Below are positions 60,096-64,000 of a DNA stretch of 64,000 nucleotides, piece by piece. The translations under genes were made by a program, and so were the position numbers. Source of the DNA: Macquaria australasica (Eukaryota > Chordata > Actinopteri > Centrarchiformes > Percichthyidae); assembly GCA_005408345.1 (NCBI GenBank), contig SEMN01000539.1:124001-188000 (forward strand), given 5' to 3'. The stretch's first letter is position 1, and the number at the start of each line of letters is the position of its first letter. The notes beneath the pieces were generated by a model that worked only from the letters and a program-made list of their open reading frames with translations, ran no database searches and was not told where the DNA came from.

Positions 60096-61407
60096 TGTGT
60101 GTGCGTGTGTGTGTGTGCACATACAGTATGTAGGTAGGTCTGTGTGAGCATGCACACATGCACAAACTGTATGTGTGTGTCTGTCTTTGCACATTTCCTG
60201 CATTGTTTATGTATGAATGCAGACTGAGTCAGCATTCAGTGAAAGGTTTATGTTAATGGTGATAAATTGCTCCTAATGGTGAGGCAAGGACGAGGGACAG
60301 AGACGTTCTGGAGAAAGGAAGATGGGACATCATTTATTGGATGGGAACTTTAGTAACAGTTGACTGGAAGTGGACATTCAGTGATACTTCTCTTTTTCCA
60401 GCATTGCCTTTGTTGTTAGGTAAATTTAATATTAATCTTTTGAATTTTATTGTTGGTCTGGGCTGTTGCTAGTGTAATATACAGCCATACAGTGATACTA
60501 CCCTCTAATTTTAAATGAGCTGTTTAATGTCGTACAGGGAGGTGTTACTGCACCTGAGTGTGTGTGGTCATGTGTGGAGATATTTATTTGCACTGCTGAT
60601 TGCTGTTTAAGGCAGAGGGGTGCAACAGGCTATTGGGGCTCATCTCCGTAAATAAAAAAGGACAGGAGACAGTCTGTACTCATCTGCAGCCCAGTGACAC
60701 CAGGCTTTGAAGTGATTTCAGTGGATCTGTCCTCCTCCCCGCTGGGCAATTCAGATCCGGCCTGCGACTCACTCACTTTCATCCACATTCCTTGGAAATC
60801 CATCCATCTGTATTCTTTCACTCACCTCCTTCCTGCTCCCATTCACCCTATGAGTTCTTGCACCCTGATACCCCTTAGTGAGGCCTTCAGCTCCTATCAA
60901 CACCTCCAGTATTCTCATAGACAGTATTCCTATGGTTTTATTCTCCATCCCCACAAGTCAGACATGCTTCTAGGGAACGGGTCTTTCCGATACCTCTCCC
61001 GGAAAAAACCTAAGCGACTTTCCATTAGTTTCTGCTGGGCCATGAGAATTATGGTTTCCCAAATGAATAGTATACAGGAGCCCAGCTTAATTGAAAAAAC
61101 ACAAGCATGGTCTGCCATGAAGGAGACGGTCCTTGTATCACTGTTGAACTGTGCGAATGTACTTTCCAGAGCTGGCGAGGGGGAGAGAAAGAGAGAGGAA
61201 AATACAAAAAGAGCATGAGATAGAGGACAGACAGAAAGCTGAGGCAAATAAAATTATGAAATGAAAGTGTGGCGGAAAAATCTGATTGAAAACATTGTGG
61301 GTACTATACAATGTAGATTTGGAGGTGAATGAAGAGGGATCATCATAGGGCACAGAAAATTATATTAAAATTCTTCTGAAGGAACCTAGAAGAAAAATAA
61401 AGAAGTG

Positions 61408-61408
<1 letters not shown>
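59896..61408. other. noncoding stretch with one long open frame
   Basis: Contains the TG repeat at 60033-60118. A 174-codon + frame (60694-61218) is the longest in the window, but a 105-codon minus frame overlaps its second half. It has no recognised domain and no coding-like composition. The part at about 60955-61170 (ctctcccggaaaaaacctaa, ctgctgggccatgagaatta) is high-complexity and may be a conserved element. Confidence 0.45.
60033..60118. repeat. (TG)31 microsatellite with imperfect tail
   Basis: Uninterrupted TG to 60094, then imperfect TG/CG units to 60118. Confidence 0.95.

Positions 61409-61494
<86 letters not shown>
61409..61494. repeat. (TG)43 microsatellite
   Basis: About 43 uninterrupted TG units. 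Confidence 0.95.
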
Positions 61495-61496
<2 letters not shown>

Positions 61497-64000
61497 CTTC
61501 CAGTTTGGCTTCATCTGGTCTGTCAGTCAGGACAGTGTGTATAAAAGTGGATTTTAGTAGGACAGAATGGCAGAAGGAGGCCATCATGATACTGTTTGCT
61601 GGTCATTAAGCCCCAAAGGGCAACAATAGAACCCATAGTAAAACCTGCTTGATTACAGTCCAGCTAACGGCAGCAACTCTCCCATGATTTTCCCAACAGG
61701 GAGTCATCATAACATTTAACCCTACCGAAGCAGTCTGCTCAGCTGTGAGAGTGTCTGTATTGTAAACAGACCACCAGTGAGCCTTTGGGGAAGTTTGTTC
61801 TATGTTGCCGCATTTCCCAAATGAACAATACTTGACATATCAATATCTGCCTTGTTATCTTTTACTGTGTCTGCAGTCTCTGCTGCCTCCCCCACCCCTA
61901 TGTCTCTCTTCGCCCCCTGCAGTCTAGCTCCCACCCTCTCTGCTGTGTTTGTGTGACATGTTTGTGTGGCAACCCCATATGGTGATGACTGAGACCCTGT
62001 CATTGGTTCAGATGGCACATTTGTCACACACATGTTTGCCAGCAGCTGCTGTTGCTAGGGCTTGTGAGGCTGCAGCGGAAAGCATCTCTTGTTGACTTCC
62101 TCACTGGGTGGCTCATTTGTTTGTGAGGGCACCGTGACCCTTGACCCCGCTACCACCTCCTGCTTCTCACACTGCCCGTTAATGTAACTCTAGACTCCCT
62201 GACAGCTCCAACACCCCCACTCTTCCACCACCAGCACCACCACACTCATACATGATTACTGGGAGAGAGAAGTATGGAAAGATCAACACTTGCAACAGTA
62301 GGTGTTAGTTAAAGTAAGTCTTCTAAGGAAACATCCACAGGGGTTTTGAAAATGTATGCAGGCAGGATGACTTCACAGTAACCAGAGAGAGTGTGCAGAG
62401 ACTGAAGTGTGAACAGAAACCTCAGGAAGTCTGATGCAACACTCCAAGGAAAGACACTTTCTTATCTTTGTATGATGAATACACATTTGCATTTTCATCT
62501 TACCTTCCTATTAATCATAATCCCCCAACCAGATACTGTGACTATGTGAGACTACTCACTCTTAAGTATTAAATCTAGTTCAGTGTCTCAGGGGCATGAT
62601 AATGGCTATAAGGTTGGTTTATTATCAGCTCAGCAGGTACTGTCCAGACCAGTCACTAAGGTTAAATAAGACCGGGGAGGTTATTCATCCCTTAATTCCC
62701 ACGATGAGTGATGCAGTCATGACTTCTGACCTCTCTGCCTCATTCCTGACAGGCCTGAGCTGACTTTCATTAGGCTTCAATAGTAAAAGCTCCACAACCT
62801 CAGAAGCAAATGCTCATATCAGTGGTTTAATCTGCCCTTCATCACCAGGGTCCTGGTGTTAAATAACTGAATTTAACTAACTAAATTTGTGACTCTAGTA
62901 AACTGTGAAGACACTGCCATACCATACTGTTTTCTTTTAACTTTTACTGCCAGCTGGCATCAACATACTGTAGATATTCCCCTGGGAAACATACACTGAA
63001 TTGCAAAAAGATACGTGATGTGATGGGCCCTTGGGAACGGCACTCCTCTCTCTCGATCTTTTGAATTAGAAAAAGAACTGTTTGAAAGTGTTGCTACTTT
63101 AACGTGAGCAAAAGACACAGCATCAGCTAAGGGGAAAAGAAAGAAAAGAAATAATGTTCTTACTTGGACATACCTGAATGACATGAGTTATGAATGTATA
63201 ATAAATAATCATATTTAGATATCATTTGACAGGCACCCCAGATTTGCTCCCAGTCACTAAAACTTTGAGAACATCGGAGTTGGTGGTAAAGCCTTTTTGT
63301 TTTTTTCAATATACACATTAAAAAGCCAAACCTTAATTTCTTTGCCCATATAATTTTCAGCTAAATTTAAATACATAATTGAAGAGTTGCCTTCATGATT
63401 AAAAATCAACATTGTGTGTGCCAACTGATCATAACTGAAAATATAGGCCTGTGTTAATTCTTGATTTATCATCATGGATCATGCCTCGAACATTAATGAT
63501 CTATAGTGCAGTTGCTACAGTAAAATAAATCAGAGAGCTGAGGATGGAAACCATAGTGTTAGCTAGAGCGTTCTTTCTCATTATGATTTTCATAACCTAC
63601 ACTGTCATTTTTGACAAAAGTCTGTACATAGTTTGAACAATTGAATAACATGTTTTTCATTCTTTGGGCTGTAGATATTGAAGGTATGGCAGCACGATTA
63701 ACTTAATTCTGACTCAGCTCCCATGGCTATCTAGATACAGACAGTAAAATCAGCTTTTAGTGTGTGCATTAATGTGCATTAATTATATTACCTACATTTT
63801 TTACTTTTACTCTCCCTTTCTTGCATTTTATATAATGCACCCCTCTTTGTTTTGTTCATTTCATTATATAAAATCAGTACTATGAAAATAAAGATTTGTC
63901 GCAAGGGCCTTGTGTAACATTGGGACGCTCTCATGCAGGCCTGTCTCCATGACCTCAGCTCTACTGTCACCCTCAAACTTCTCAGCTAGGCAGCTCCCTG
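61495..64000. other. unique noncoding stretch to window end
   Basis: No gene supported. About 61990-62215 is GC-richer and non-repetitive (cgtgacccttgaccccgct) and could be regulatory. A small tandem duplication of gtgcattaat lies at about 63764-63783. Otherwise AT-rich. Confidence 0.5.

Overview
This is vertebrate genomic DNA, most probably from a percomorph (spiny-rayed) teleost fish. The grounds are very dense long (CA)n/(TG)n microsatellites, AT-rich noncoding sequence with CpG confined to small islands, GT-AG splice-like signals, and several dispersed repeat families that I recognise from fish genomes. There are no bacterial gene arrays, no Shine-Dalgarno sites and no operons. Family names rest on memory of fish repeats, not on a database search.

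No complete protein-coding gene can be supported in the 64 kb. The open reading frames are short, often lie on both strands or run through microsatellites (poly-Cys-Val, poly-Thr-His), and almost none resembles a protein. The best reading is a large intron or an intergenic regulatory stretch. A few short segments look like exons on the + strand. They are a 53-bp segment at 24151-24203 with an in-frame upstream stop and an ATG, a 69-bp segment at 48099-48167 (23 codons, multiple of three) preceded by a possible 18-bp microexon at 47942-47959, and a CpG-rich probable 5' UTR exon at 59679-59895. I cannot name the gene or genes.

Layout. 0-13 kb: mostly unique AT-rich sequence, one hAT-like short transposon (2.36-2.72 kb), a GC-richer block with a long open frame (4.6-4.9 kb) and an older repeat block (8.2-8.9 kb). 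13-21 kb: three copies of one short terminal-inverted-repeat MITE, a 119-bp mini-element with perfect 10-bp termini (16.3 kb) and one dispersed repeat at 19.5 kb. 21-35 kb: largely unique, with one exon candidate. 35-40 kb: an internally repeated dispersed element, then a concentration of non-B-DNA sequence (138-bp alternating purine-pyrimidine tract, long CA and GT runs, a G-quadruplex tract). 41-48 kb: unique sequence with several perfect hairpins, three very long microsatellites, a cluster of nine CAGCTG E-boxes in 543 bp and the 23-codon exon candidate. 50.2-53.0 kb: two large inverted-repeat structures, the first a 904-bp foldback element. 54.3-54.6 kb: SINE-like and other transposon relics. 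55-64 kb: unique sequence, the CpG-rich exon candidate and two long TG microsatellites.

The features do not form a pathway. The most notable structures are the foldback element at 50181-51084, the adjacent inverted pair at 51974-53010, the E-box cluster at 47007-47549 and the exon candidates.
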